Assembly: GCA_049840595.1 (NCBI GenBank)
Contig: JASGKO010000018.1
Location: forward strand, 123,139-187,138
Length of the DNA stretch: 64,000 bases
Origin: JASGKO01 sp049840595
GTDB taxonomy: Bacteria; Verrucomicrobiota; Verrucomicrobiia; Chthoniobacterales; Chthoniobacteraceae
Reading direction: 5' to 3'
Position numbers and translations under genes: made by a program. Below the pieces are notes generated by a model. It was not told the DNA's origin. It saw only the letters and a list, made by a program, of their open reading frames with translations, and made no database searches. This document shows positions 37,667 to 47,062 of the stretch, piece after piece. Position 1 is the stretch's first letter. Each line of letters begins with the position of its first letter.

Positions 37667-38881
37667 TCATGCGCTCCGTAACTCGATGCGGAATGTTGTA
37701 CCCTGATTTTCCTCCGAAGATTTGACAAAAATCTTCCCGTTGTGGTAAAGCTCGATGATTCGTTTGGCGAGCGCCAGTCCCAGTCCCCAGCCTCGTTTTT
37801 TTGTTGTAAAACCGGGTTTAAAAACGGCCGAAATATTGGACTTGGAAATACCCTTTCCTGTGTCGGAAATATCGATGAAAACCTTTCCTTCATTGCCCCT
37901 GAGAATTTTGATGGCGATCGTGCCCGAACTGCCCATGGCGTCGACGGCATTTTTGCACAGGTTCTCGATCACCCACTCGAAAAGCGGTGCGTGCACCATG
38001 GCGCGAATGGTTTCTGAAAGGGTATAGACTTCGATACTGATCTTCGACGACACGCGCGGCTGGAGGTAGCTCACCACGTTGTTGATAAGCTGATAGATGT
38101 TCTCGTCTTTCAGCGTTGGTGTCGATCCGATACTCGAAAAGCGTTCTGTGACCACGCGGAGTTTTCGAATATCCTTATCGAGTTCCTCGACGATACCTTT
38201 TCCTTTGAATGCCTGATCGTCGCGGAGTACTTCTACCCAGGCCATGAGTGACGAAAGTGGTGTGCCGAGCTGATGAGCAGTTTCTTTAGCGAGCCCCACC
38301 CACACGCGATTTTGCTCGGCTGTTTTTGAGTAATTGAAAGCGAGGTAGGAAATGAAAGCGAAGATGGCGATCACCGATAATTGTATGTATGGATAAGCAA
38401 TGAGCTGTGTTAGCAGAAAAGAATTTTTGTAGTACACGAATTGTCTACCAAAGACTTCGTCGGTAGTGGGATCTTTTAGCAGGATGGGAATGGGTGGGTA
38501 AGTCCTTTTCATATCCTTGAGCTGCCTCTCGAGCACGCGCTCTTTTTGCTGCTTCGTCCAACTGGAGTCGATGTCGACGTTGTTGTAGCTCACGACGTTG
38601 TCTTTCTCATCCACCAGCATCGTGGGAATCGAGTTGTTTTTATAGATGATCTCTTCCGTGATGAAAAGGATGTTGTTGTCCGTGTCGTTGGATGTGTACT
38701 CCAGCGCTTTCGCGAAAAGTCTGACTTGGTTCTTTTCGCGCTCTTTCAACTGATCGACCAGGATATTGGTGTAATAGATCGTTCCTACACTGATGATGAC
38801 CGATACGGCGAGGATGATCCACTTGAGGTTGGAATTATCCTTATAGAAATCCATCGTCGCGATGCGCGGGGTGCGGGCCAT
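37667..38881 (-). CDS. Membrane-bound sensor histidine kinase
   Basis: The 404-residue protein has two membrane segments (about 21-41 and 164-184) flanking a periplasmic sensor region of some 120 residues. The H box is GLAKETAHQLGTPLSSL with phospho-acceptor H203. The HATPase domain has N box IENLCKNAVDAM, G1 ISDTGKGIS, F box VFKPGFTTKKRGWGLGL. No HAMP domain is evident. The H-box form AHQLGTPLSSL is common in Bacteroidota kinases. No response regulator is adjacent, so it may be an orphan. M10 (MDFYKDN) could be the true start. Confidence 0.9.
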   Translation of the reverse strand: MARTPRIATMDFYKDNSNLKWIILAVSVIISVGTIYYTNILVDQLKEREKNQVRLFAKALEYTSNDTDNNILFITEEIIYKNNSIPTMLVDEKDNVVSYNNVDIDSSWTKQQKERVLERQLKDMKRTYPPIPILLKDPTTDEVFGRQFVYYKNSFLLTQLIAYPYIQLSVIAIFAFISYLAFNYSKTAEQNRVWVGLAKETAHQLGTPLSSLMAWVEVLRDDQAFKGKGIVEELDKDIRKLRVVTERFSSIGSTPTLKDENIYQLINNVVSYLQPRVSSKISIEVYTLSETIRAMVHAPLFEWVIENLCKNAVDAMGSSGTIAIKILRGNEGKVFIDISDTGKGISKSNISAVFKPGFTTKKRGWGLGLALAKRIIELYHNGKIFVKSSEENQGTTFRIELRSA

Positions 38882-39183
38882 ACTTGAAGTAAGTTAGTTT
38901 TTTTGAACCAAACTGGCTCTCAAAACGAAACTGGCCGCGTTGTATTGTAGTTGGTGATGGATGCCTGTAAGTGGTAAGCCGTAAGTGGTGGAACAGTGGT
39001 GTAACCGCGGCATTTCATGCTGGTCGCGATTTAAAAAGCCGTTTGTGATTTTTTGGAACAGACAAAGCTTCGGCAAAAAAGACCAAAAGTATCAGCCGAA
39101 GCCCCACCGACGTCCTTTACCACTTACGACTTACAATTCGCTACGATGAATGTGGATCAGAAGATGGCGCCTCGCAACTAAGC
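38882..39183. other. Intergenic region without a gene
   Basis: About 300 bases between the kinase and the ABC permease. I see no convincing ORF or RNA gene. It contains a spaced inverted repeat: GTAAGTGGTAAGCCGTAAGTGG near 38,969 in outline, facing TACCACTTACGACTTAC near 39,117. This may be a dispersed intergenic repeat of the genome. Confidence 0.5.
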
Positions 39184-40494
39184 TCATCCCCGTTGCAAGA
39201 ACCACTTCACAAGCACCTTATAATTGACCTTCGTGCCATGCATAAGGATTCCCACGCGATACACTCTTCCCGCTACCCAGGTAGTGAAGATGAAACCTCC
39301 AATGAGCAGTATCATAGACAACGCCAGTTGCCACCAGGGCACTTCGAAACCAATACGTCCCATCATCGCGATTGGTGACGTAAAGGGTATAATTGAAAGC
39401 CAGACACTGATCATGCCATGCGGATCTTTGAGGATGAACATGAACAAACTCATGTAGGAGATGAGCAATGGAATCGTGATTGGAAACATGAACTGCTGTG
39501 CTTCTGCCGGACTGTCTACAGCAGAACCGACAGCTGCGAACAATGCGCCGTAAATCAGATAACCTCCGAGGAAATAAAACAGGAAGTTGAAAAGAATGAA
39601 TCCCCAGGGCATTGACATCACCTCGTTGATAGTGCTTGCCATCTGGGATTTCGCAGCGGCTTGCTGTGCCGCAACTTCTGCACCCATTTGTTGCATCGCT
39701 TGCTGTTGTGGCGGATCAACGCCAAAGTATCCAAGCACACCGAATGTGAGCGTGCTCATCAGGATAGCCCAGATCAGGAATTGGAGCAATCCCACCGAAG
39801 CCAGCCCGATGATCTTTCCCATCATTAATTGAAACGGTCGCACTGATGAAACAATTACCTCTACGACTTTACTTGTCTTTTCTTCGATAATGCCCTGCAT
39901 AATTTGAGCACCATAGATAAAGATGAACATGTACATCAGGATTCCACCCACCATGCCGATTACGAACTGAATTCCTGCGTTGCTGGATTTTTCCTGCCCA
40001 CCTTGACCGAGTTTCACAGTGCTGATGCTTACCGTAGTTTTTAGACTATCGAGAAGTTTTTGATCGATGTTGAGCCGCTGCATTTTCTTGTCGCGGATTT
40101 GATTGGCGAACATCTTCTCGATGCTCCCTACATCTTCCAGTGACGGATTCACCTTGGTGTACAGCGTGATGCCATCAGGTTTGGATAGCTGGAAAGGCGG
40201 GATATACAACAATCCAAAATCTTCTGTGGCGTTGTAGGCTTTCTTGGCGTCTTCCAACGAGCCATTGAAGTTTTTATAGATGAACTTAGACGTGTCAGGC
40301 GCAAAAGATTTGCTTTCATCTACGTAATAGATAATTTCTTTCGCTGCGTTCTTCTCAGTCTCCTTGGAAATATAAACCAGCAATCCAATGATGGCCGGAA
40401 AGATCAATGGAATCAATATGGTCGCGATCAAAAAGGATTTCTTCTGAACTCTGTTCAGGAACTCGCGCTGTATGATTAGTAATATTTTATTCAT
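39184..40494 (-). CDS. ABC-2 type transporter permease (NatB-like)
   Basis: The 436-residue protein starts NKILLIIQREFLNRVQKKSF with a first membrane helix (TILIPLIFPAIIGLLVYI). A large extracytoplasmic domain follows, then about five helices in the C-terminal half. YGAQIMQGIIEEKTSKVVEVI and SSVRPFQLMMGKIIG form the typical ABC-2 coupling region. The second half contains a Gln/Ala-rich loop (QQQAMQQMGAEVAAQQ). It pairs with the ATPase encoded upstream; the genes overlap by eight bases. Substrate (sodium, drug or lipid) unknown. Confidence 0.87.
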   Translation of the reverse strand: MNKILLIIQREFLNRVQKKSFLIATILIPLIFPAIIGLLVYISKETEKNAAKEIIYYVDESKSFAPDTSKFIYKNFNGSLEDAKKAYNATEDFGLLYIPPFQLSKPDGITLYTKVNPSLEDVGSIEKMFANQIRDKKMQRLNIDQKLLDSLKTTVSISTVKLGQGGQEKSSNAGIQFVIGMVGGILMYMFIFIYGAQIMQGIIEEKTSKVVEVIVSSVRPFQLMMGKIIGLASVGLLQFLIWAILMSTLTFGVLGYFGVDPPQQQAMQQMGAEVAAQQAAAKSQMASTINEVMSMPWGFILFNFLFYFLGGYLIYGALFAAVGSAVDSPAEAQQFMFPITIPLLISYMSLFMFILKDPHGMISVWLSIIPFTSPIAMMGRIGFEVPWWQLALSMILLIGGFIFTTWVAGRVYRVGILMHGTKVNYKVLVKWFLQRG

Positions 40495-41404
40495 GGGATT
40501 CTCCTTTCACAAGGCTGATAAAAATTTCACTCATGCTTGGAATTTTCTCCTGGAAGCTGTGCACTTCCGTTAATCGAATCAACTCACTCAACAATTCATT
40601 TGATCCGGGGTTGCCGTTTACTTTGATGGTTGAGCTATAGATGTTGTCTTCCAAAGCATGCTGACCGGCAAGTTCAAAACGCGTACCCGATAACGAAAAT
40701 GTTCCACGGTGTTCGACGAGGAAAGTGTTTGACTTGTATTGATTCTTGACTTGCTTCTTCGTGCCCTCGAGAATCTTTTGCGACTTGTTGATCAACGCAA
40801 TGTGATCGCAGAGATCTTCTACGGTCTCCATCCGGTGTGTCGAAAAAATAATGGTAGACCCGTTTTGCTTGAGTTCCAGAATTTCTTTGGTGATGAGTTG
40901 AGCATTTACCGGGTCGAATCCGGAAAACGGCTCATCGAGGATGATGAGTTTGGGTTCATGCATTACGGTGCTGATAAACTGCACTTTCTGAGCCATCCCT
41001 TTCGAGAGGTCTTCAATTTTCTTGTTCCACCAATCCCTCACCTCGAATTTCTCGAGCCACACTTTGATCCTGGTAATCGCCTCACTTCTTGACAGGACTT
41101 CTTTGAGTTGCGCCAGATAAATGAGCTGCTCACCCACTTTCATTTTTTTGTAGAGGCCGCGTTCTTCGGGAAGATATCCGATCACACCGATGTGACTTGG
41201 TTCGAGTCTTTGCCCGAAAACAGAAATGTCGCCGGAGTCTGCGTTGATGATTTGATTGATGATGCGAATGAGCGTGGTCTTACCCGCGCCATTGGGACCC
41301 AGTAAACCGAAAATTGATTTTTCAGGAACCGTGATATCGACATGATCGAGAGCGGTGTGATTGGCGTACCGCTTCACCACGCCACGTGCGACAAGTGCTT
41401 CCAC
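40487..41404 (-). CDS. ABC transporter ATP-binding protein (NatA-like)
   Basis: The 305-residue ATPase has Walker A LLGPNGAGKTTLIRI, Q-loop region GYLPEERGLYKKM, signature IEDLSKGMAQKVQ, Walker B KLIILDEPFSGFDPVN and switch His in FSTHRMETVEDL. The GYLPEERGLY motif and 70-residue C-terminal extension fit the NatA/DUF4162 group of exporters. The signature is SKGM rather than SGGQ, which is normal in this subgroup. It is translated just ahead of the permease. Confidence 0.9.
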   Translation of the reverse strand: MEALVARGVVKRYANHTALDHVDITVPEKSIFGLLGPNGAGKTTLIRIINQIINADSGDISVFGQRLEPSHIGVIGYLPEERGLYKKMKVGEQLIYLAQLKEVLSRSEAITRIKVWLEKFEVRDWWNKKIEDLSKGMAQKVQFISTVMHEPKLIILDEPFSGFDPVNAQLITKEILELKQNGSTIIFSTHRMETVEDLCDHIALINKSQKILEGTKKQVKNQYKSNTFLVEHRGTFSLSGTRFELAGQHALEDNIYSSTIKVNGNPGSNELLSELIRLTEVHSFQEKIPSMSEIFISLVKGESHE

Positions 41405-41562
41405 TGCTTGCTTTTTTGATTAGGTTAGTAGCAAAACTAAGACGTTTACTTACAGGAGACAATTCATTTTTATTCTGACACTCCTCACATAGACATAGCG
41501 CCATAAGGCACATAGCTGTATTCTATGTGATCTATGTGCTTAAACGAATTCTTAAGAACTAA

Positions 41563-42458
41563 TTAGTTTTCTACTTTGAACTGGATCTGACCCATAGAGA
41601 CGTCGAGATCGAATGTAAGAGCGTCTTTGGGATTTTGCGTGTAGGCAGCATTAGCATACGTGTGCTCGCTGATCTTCTTCAAAGTTTTTGAAAGCTTGAT
41701 GCTACACAACCAGGATTCATTAATCTTTACCATCACGGGAACAGATTCTTCAGGCAACTGAATAATCATGTTGCCGGCGCCTACACTGCCCTTCACTACA
41801 GGAATGATTGAAGGCTTATTGCTGAAATCGAGATAGATGTTTCCAAAACCTACTTCTGCGATCACCACTTTGGAACGCGACAAGTTGATTTGTCTTACGT
41901 TGAGAGAACCAAGGTCAACTTTCACAAAGAAAGTATCCATCTCCACTTTATTCTCTTCGCCCGAAGCATAGGCAACATTGACGTCGGCGCTGCCAGTATT
42001 GATTTTCAGTTTCTGAACAGACAACCCGGAAAGATCGACGTTGGCATTTCCCAAACCGTAATCGAGGCTGAGTGAATAAGGTTTTGATTCAGTGAGGTAT
42101 ACCTTCCAGAATTTGTCGGAGATTCTTTCTTCGCCACCCAGTATTTGATATGAGATTTTTTTGCCGACGCCACGATTTCCTTCCTGCTCGAGCGCAAGTT
42201 TTACAAAACAAACGGCGTCTTTTACTTCGTTGCTAAATGTGTGAGCGTATTCTTCGAGATACCTGGTTGCTGTAAATAGCGAGGAGTTCAGGATTCTGGG
42301 CTGGTCTGATAAAACAATTTCCCGTCTTGGCTTTCAGGCATAGGTCTACCGTCTTGCAATTTTCCTGGTTATCAACCGTGAATTGCTTCTTCATCTGCGT
42401 CCAATACCGCCCCCGTGCCCAACAGCCCGATAATCGCCAACGACAAGGATTTAACCAT
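41563..42458 (-). CDS. Secreted DUF4097-like beta-repeat protein (frameshifted at the N-terminal half)
   Basis: The last about 165 residues are intact and show the regular beta-strand repeats of DUF4097/toast-rack proteins: LSGLSVQKLKINTGSADVNV, VDLGSLNVRQINLSRSKVVI, KGSVGAGNMIIQLP. The N-terminus (MVKSLSLAIIGLLGTGAVL) looks like a signal peptide. Between them two or more frame changes (about 42,260 and 42,380) scramble the reading. Likely exported, function unknown. A perfect palindrome lies about 48 bases upstream of the start. Confidence 0.65.
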
Positions 42459-42505
42459 GTTATTAGATACGATAGTTTATTCGTCCAGGTTAACCCGGGC
42501 AAAAA

Positions 42506-42528
42506 ATCGTTAACTCAGCGTTAACGAT
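42506..42528. promoter_or_regulatory. Perfect palindrome, possible operator
   Basis: ATCGTTAAC and GTTAACGAT face each other across five bases, upstream of the DUF4097-like gene. The spacing suits a dimeric regulator. There is no T run after it on the minus strand, so it is not a good terminator. Regulator unknown. Confidence 0.35.
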
Positions 42529-42612
42529 CACCCGTAATTGGTCATAAACGGGCGTTTTCCGGAAAGGTTGGATATTTTTTTAGCGCATAGGACGCGTTAC
42601 GGAGGGTGTTTT

Positions 42613-43728
42613 TTATTCTTGCCCGAAATACTCCTTCATGCGCTCAAAAAAGCCCTTTTCTGAGCTGTCGGGGCGTGGCTGGAAGTTTGGTGACTCCTTC
42701 AGATTCTCTAAAATGGCTTTTTCCTCGCTGGAGAGCTTTTTCGGCGTCCACACATTCACATATATAAGTTGATCGCCAGTGCCGTAGCCGTTAAGGTCTT
42801 TGAGTCCTTTTCCACGTAGACGAAGGATTTTACCGCTTTGAGTGCCGGGGTCGATCTTAATCCGAACCTTACCTCCGATCGAGGGAACTTCGATACTTGT
42901 ACCAAGGACTGCATCTACGAAACTGATGTGGAGGTCATAGATGAGATTTGTGCCGTCGCGCTTGAGATCTTTGTCTTCCTGTTCTTCGATCAATATCAAC
43001 AGGTCGCCAGCAGCACCACCACCTGGTGATTCGTTTCCCTTTCCGGACATGGACAATTGCATGCCGTCGCCAACGCCAGCAGGAATTTTTATCGACAGCA
43101 TGTCTTCTTTCGAAACGAGTCCTGAGCTGTCAACGCCGGCAGGACGCTTGTCAATAATCTGACCTGATCCATTACAAGTGGGGCATGTTGAAGCAGAAAC
43201 CATTTGCCCCAACATGGTATTGACGACCTTTCTGATCTGGCCGTTGCCCTGGCAGGTAGTACAGGTTTTGAATGTTACGCCGTCTGCCCTTACGAGTCTG
43301 TTGACTTTTATTTTTTTCTCGACACCATTGGCAATCTCGTCGAGTGTGAGCTTAAGCTTTATGCGAAGGTTGGATCCGCGTCTTTGTGCACTGCGTGAAC
43401 TGCCTCCGAAAAAACTATCGAATGGACTTCCGCCGCTTCCGAAGATATCTCCGAACTGACTGAAGATATCATCCATATTCATGTTGCCTCCACCATAGCT
43501 TTGGCCAGGGCGAGCATGTCCAAAACGATCGTAATGAGCTTTCTTTTCAGGATTGCTCAATATCTCATAAGCTTCTGCCGCTTCCTTGAATTTTTCTTCT
43601 GCTTCCTTGTTGCCCGGATTTTTATCGGGGTGGAATTGAATTGCCACCTTCCGATAAGCTTTCTTAATCTCTATTTCGGTAGATGATTTTGAAACGCCCA
43701 ATATTTCGTAGTAGTCGCGTTTTGCCAT
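42613..43728 (-). CDS. dnaJ: Chaperone DnaJ with only two of four zinc motifs
   Basis: The 371-residue DnaJ has a canonical J domain (HPD at 33-35) and a Gly/Phe-rich linker (about 70-110). C-terminal client domains include GKVRIKIDPGTQSG and LRGKGLKDLNGYGTGDQ. The zinc-binding domain is unusual: only CTTCQGNG (156-163) and CPTCNGSG (182-189) are present, corresponding to repeats II and III. Positions expected for repeats I and IV read NRLVRADGVT and KRPAGVDSSG. The frame is intact, so this is not an indel artefact. One zinc centre (II+III) could still form. It is followed upstream by grpE in the same direction. Confidence 0.93.
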   Translation of the reverse strand: MAKRDYYEILGVSKSSTEIEIKKAYRKVAIQFHPDKNPGNKEAEEKFKEAAEAYEILSNPEKKAHYDRFGHARPGQSYGGGNMNMDDIFSQFGDIFGSGGSPFDSFFGGSSRSAQRRGSNLRIKLKLTLDEIANGVEKKIKVNRLVRADGVTFKTCTTCQGNGQIRKVVNTMLGQMVSASTCPTCNGSGQIIDKRPAGVDSSGLVSKEDMLSIKIPAGVGDGMQLSMSGKGNESPGGGAAGDLLILIEEQEDKDLKRDGTNLIYDLHISFVDAVLGTSIEVPSIGGKVRIKIDPGTQSGKILRLRGKGLKDLNGYGTGDQLIYVNVWTPKKLSSEEKAILENLKESPNFQPRPDSSEKGFFERMKEYFGQE

Positions 43729-43768
43729 GATAGGGAGGTAGGGTGGATGTAAATTGGTTTGAAATGGA

Positions 43769-44323
43769 TCAGCTGCCTGTTACCACTTTCGCAAAACGAA
43801 TCACTTTGTCATTTAGAAGATAACCCTTCTCGACAACGTCGATGATTTTTCCTTTTAATTTTTCGTCGGGAGCGGGTATCGAAGTAATGGCTTCGTGCAG
43901 ATCGGGATTGAATTCGTCGCCTGCTTTTGTTTCCATCAACTTCACGCCGCTTTGATCCAGTACTTTTTTGAATTTGTTCTGAATGAGAAAGAAGCCTTCC
44001 GCCTCCTTGTCGTTCTTGTCTTTGAATGATTTTTCAGCACGCTCGAAGTCGTCAAGCACAGGAAGTAGTGATTTTAATAGTACTTCGTTGGCACCCTGGA
44101 TCATATCGAGTTTCTCGCGTGCGGTGCGGCGGCGGTGATTTTCGAACTCCGCATAGAGGCGCACGTACTTGTCCTTAGCTTCTGACAATTCGTCCTGAAA
44201 CTTTTTCAAAGGATCGCCACTTGTGTTTGACTCCTGTTTCCCGCCATTTTCGGGCTGCTGATTAGGCGGCGTTTCTGTAGCCGATTCTTCGTGTTTATCC
44301 AATTCTGGTTCTGTTTCTTTCAT
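43769..44323 (-). CDS. grpE: Nucleotide exchange factor GrpE
   Basis: GrpE releases ADP from DnaK. The protein (about 184 residues from MKETEPELDKHEE) has an acidic disordered start. A long coiled coil follows (KDKYVRLYAEFENHRRRTAREK) with LLPVLDDFERA, and the C-terminal beta domain has EGFFLIQNKFKKVLDQSGV, FNPDLHEAITSI and LNDKVIRFAKVVT. I start at MKETE because upstream codons add an unconserved segment. The next gene is dnaJ, 40 bases downstream: a grpE-dnaJ operon. Confidence 0.93.
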   Translation of the reverse strand: MKETEPELDKHEESATETPPNQQPENGGKQESNTSGDPLKKFQDELSEAKDKYVRLYAEFENHRRRTAREKLDMIQGANEVLLKSLLPVLDDFERAEKSFKDKNDKEAEGFFLIQNKFKKVLDQSGVKLMETKAGDEFNPDLHEAITSIPAPDEKLKGKIIDVVEKGYLLNDKVIRFAKVVTGS

Positions 44324-44443
44324 AATCAATCTCGCAAAGGCCTGAAATGTCAAGAATTTTGCCAGAATCGCAAATTATGCCATCCTGACGGTTCAGGCAT
44401 ATTATATATGTAGGTGTTCAGACTAAAACCATTCCGGGATCGG

Positions 44444-45433
44444 TCAATGCAGGTTTCGCCAAATAAGATCTTTCAGCTCCACAATTCCCTGGTTGGTAAC
44501 AGAAGAGATAAACGTGGCCTGAACATCCGCTGGCAGCTCCTCTTTTATGGCTGCTTTCAACTCTTCATCCAGAAGGTCGGATTTTGAGACAGCGAGGAGA
44601 CGGGTTTTGTCGAGCAATTCGGGATTGTACTGCTTCAACTCATTTAATAGTATATGGTACTCCTTTTTAATGTCTGCAGAGTCGGCGGGAATAAGAAAGA
44701 GAAGCAGTGAGTTGCGTTCGATGTGTTTCAAAAATCGAATGCCGAGCCCGCGACCTTCCGAAGCACCTTCAATCAGGCCGGGGATGTCAGCCATGACGAA
44801 CGATTGGTTATCACGATAAGAGACGACGCCGAGATTGGGTGTCAATGTTGTGAAAGCGTAGTCTGCAATTTTTGGTTTTGCAGCGGAGACCACAGAGAGC
44901 AGCGTCGACTTACCCGCATTTGGAAAACCAACAAGACCTACATCTGCGAGAAGTTTGAGTTCAAGAACAACCCATTCTTCTTGGGCGGGTTCTCCGGGCT
45001 GAGCATAGCGCGGCGCCTGCTGCGTCGACGTTGCAAAGAAAGCGTTCCCTTTGCCACCGCGTCCGCCTGGAAGAAGGATTACTTCTTCTCCATCGTTATT
45101 TATTTCACAGATGAATTCTTCCGTGTCTGCTTTTCTTGCGACGGTTCCCAGAGGTACATCGATGATCTCATCTTTGCCTTCGGCGCCAGTGCGATCTTGT
45201 CCTTCACCGTCTGTGCCATTTTCGGCATTGATGTGCTTCCTGTATTTTAAATGCAAGAGCGTCCACAGTTGCGAATTGCCGCGCAGAATGATGTGCCCAC
45301 CGCGACCTCCGTCGCCGCCATCGGGACCACCTTTGTCGATAAATTTCTCGCGATGAAAATGCAAACAGCCCGCGCCTCCTTTACCGGACTTAGCGCGGAA
45401 CTTTACATAGTCGATAAAGTTTGGATTAGACAA
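44444..45433 (-). CDS. obgE: GTPase Obg
   Basis: The 329-residue Obg acts in 50S ribosome assembly. The Gly-rich Obg domain is complete (FRAKSGKGGAGCLHFHREKF, GPDGGDGGRGGHIIL, GTDGEGQDRTGAEG). The G domain has G1 GFPNAGKST, the switch region ADYAFTTLTPNLGVV, G3 DIPGLIEGASEGRGLG and G4 VSKSDLLDEE. There is no C-terminal OCT domain, as in many Bacteroidota. Intact frame. Confidence 0.94.
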   Translation of the reverse strand: MSNPNFIDYVKFRAKSGKGGAGCLHFHREKFIDKGGPDGGDGGRGGHIILRGNSQLWTLLHLKYRKHINAENGTDGEGQDRTGAEGKDEIIDVPLGTVARKADTEEFICEINNDGEEVILLPGGRGGKGNAFFATSTQQAPRYAQPGEPAQEEWVVLELKLLADVGLVGFPNAGKSTLLSVVSAAKPKIADYAFTTLTPNLGVVSYRDNQSFVMADIPGLIEGASEGRGLGIRFLKHIERNSLLLFLIPADSADIKKEYHILLNELKQYNPELLDKTRLLAVSKSDLLDEELKAAIKEELPADVQATFISSVTNQGIVELKDLIWRNLH

Positions 45434-45555
45434 TGGCGGTTAGTTTGCGAGCGCAAAAATAGGATTTTAGTGGTAGAACCGCTAAAGCGGTGAGCGTGCC
45501 AGGTCACGACGGACACGACGAAGACACAACGATCACGACATAGGAATATTTTTTA

Positions 45556-45610
45556 GCCACGGACGACACGGAGGGACACGGATGAATGCATTTCCCTGTG
45601 TATCTGTGGC
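45556..45610. repeat. Intergenic GCCACGGA...TGTGGC hairpin repeat
   Basis: Between obgE and adk, GCCACGGACGACACGGAGGG and CCCTGTGTATCTGTGGC form an imperfect hairpin around GATGAATGCATTT. The rest of this 270-base gap holds no gene I recognise. Repeats built from ACACGGA units recur in intergenic DNA of many bacteria, from memory. Confidence 0.6.
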
Positions 45611-45705
45611 ATTTATCTTTTCAGCTTCTGATTTAATCCTTCGCGAAAAAACGAATCTGTGAGATCTTTAAAGATCAGTGAAATCCGTGGGAAACAATTA
45701 TCGAT

Positions 45706-46275
45706 TTACTTCTTATCGATGATGGCGCTGATCTTTTTGAAGATATCGTCTACGTTGCCGATGCCATTCACGGTGTTGAGCCTTCCCGCCTTTTCATAGA
45801 AAGGAAGCACATGCACCGTCTTTGTAAAGTATTCGTTGATGCGCTTGTTCAGTTTTTCTTCGGCATCGTCTACGCGATTTTCTGTTTCTCTTCTTTTGGC
45901 AATGCGGTTGCGTACTTCTTGTTCGGTGACATCGAGTGCTATCACGAAATGGATCGCCGTTCCATTCTCTTTCATGAACTTGTCCAACGCCTCTGCCTGT
46001 GGCACGGTGCGTGGAAATCCGTCGAACAAAAAACCTTTTGCGTTGGGATTCTTATCAAGTTCTTCTTTCAACATCGCGATGGTGATCTCGTCGGGTACCA
46101 GCGCTCCACTATTCATGATTTCTTTTACGCGTTTGCCGAGTGCGGTATCGTTGGATGTATGCCAGCGGAAAAGATCGCCAGTAGAAATATGGATGAGTTG
46201 ATACTTTTTTATGAGCTCCTGGCTTTGCGTTCCTTTGCCAGCACCGGGAGGTCCAAAGAGGACAATATTGATCAT
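45706..46275 (-). CDS. adk: Adenylate kinase (intact copy, left arm)
   Basis: Adk converts AMP and ATP to two ADP. The 189-residue protein has the P loop LFGPPGAGKGTQS, AMP-site motif HISTGDLFRWH and FLFDGFPRTVPQAE. It has a short LID (KRRETENRVDDAEEK) without zinc cysteines. I start at MINIVLFG, the family start; upstream codons add a non-conserved stretch. A second, damaged and truncated copy lies at the right window edge as part of the inverted duplication. Neighbours hpt and obgE fit a nucleotide/GTPase cluster. Confidence 0.94.
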   Translation of the reverse strand: MINIVLFGPPGAGKGTQSQELIKKYQLIHISTGDLFRWHTSNDTALGKRVKEIMNSGALVPDEITIAMLKEELDKNPNAKGFLFDGFPRTVPQAEALDKFMKENGTAIHFVIALDVTEQEVRNRIAKRRETENRVDDAEEKLNKRINEYFTKTVHVLPFYEKAGRLNTVNGIGNVDDIFKKISAIIDKK

Positions 46276-46362
46276 AGCAGCCTTCTTTTTTCTTGTTAGG
46301 GATGACAAGATAATGTGCGAGGCGACTGTCTCCAAATACCTGACGGTCAGGCTGGCCCGTTT

Positions 46363-46905
46363 TTATTTAGAGTCGGCAGGTACTTGCTTGTAAATCTCGG
46401 GCAGGTTGCGCCCCAGAGTGTCGTCGTAATCGAGGCCGTATCCAAGTACAAATTCATTGTCCAGTTCGAATCCAATGTATTTTACTTCCACGTTCTTTTC
46501 GCGGGCTTCCTGTTTGCGGAGGAGTGCCATGGCTTCTACCGATTTTGCACCCAGTCCCTTCAGGTCCTCCATGATTTTTTGAAGAGTCAGGCCGCTGTCC
46601 ACGATGTCTTCCACGATTATAATATCTAAACCGAACAGACTTTCTTCGTGGCCGATTAATGTCTTCACCTGACCTGTGCTGGCAGTACCCGAGTACGACG
46701 AAACCTTAACGAACGAAATTCGGCAAGGGATCGTCACGTGCTTCATTAGGTCGGAAGCAAACATAAACGAGCCGTTCAGTATCGAAAGAAAAGTAGGTGT
46801 TCTATCCTGATAGTCTTGGTCGATGCGCTTGGCGAGGGCCGCAACTTTCTTTTCGATCTTGTCGGCGGGAATAAATTTTTTGAATTCGAGGTCTTTAACT
46901 TTCAT
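46363..46905 (-). CDS. hpt: Hypoxanthine phosphoribosyltransferase (intact copy, left arm)
   Basis: The 180-residue purine salvage enzyme makes IMP (and GMP) from base and PRPP. Motifs: LSILNGSFMFASDLM, the flexible loop SYSGTASTGQVKTL, the PRPP loop IIIVEDIVDSGLTLQ, and KYIGFELDNEFVLGYGLDYD. It begins MKVKDLEFKKFIPADKI. Adk follows 87 bases downstream in the same direction. The mirrored copy is at 62.9-63.5 kb. Confidence 0.93.
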   Translation of the reverse strand: MKVKDLEFKKFIPADKIEKKVAALAKRIDQDYQDRTPTFLSILNGSFMFASDLMKHVTIPCRISFVKVSSYSGTASTGQVKTLIGHEESLFGLDIIIVEDIVDSGLTLQKIMEDLKGLGAKSVEAMALLRKQEAREKNVEVKYIGFELDNEFVLGYGLDYDDTLGRNLPEIYKQVPADSK

Positions 46906-47062
46906 TCGGGGTGTTCAACAGCTTTTCCGGTACAAAGATAGTGGAGTCAGTTGGCAGTTGGCAAAGCGCAGTTGGCAAAATGTACCCAAATTGAGATGTA
47001 ACCGATTGCTTAGCTCAGAATTTCAAAAAGACTCGCGTGGATGGATGATATCAATTACCAAC

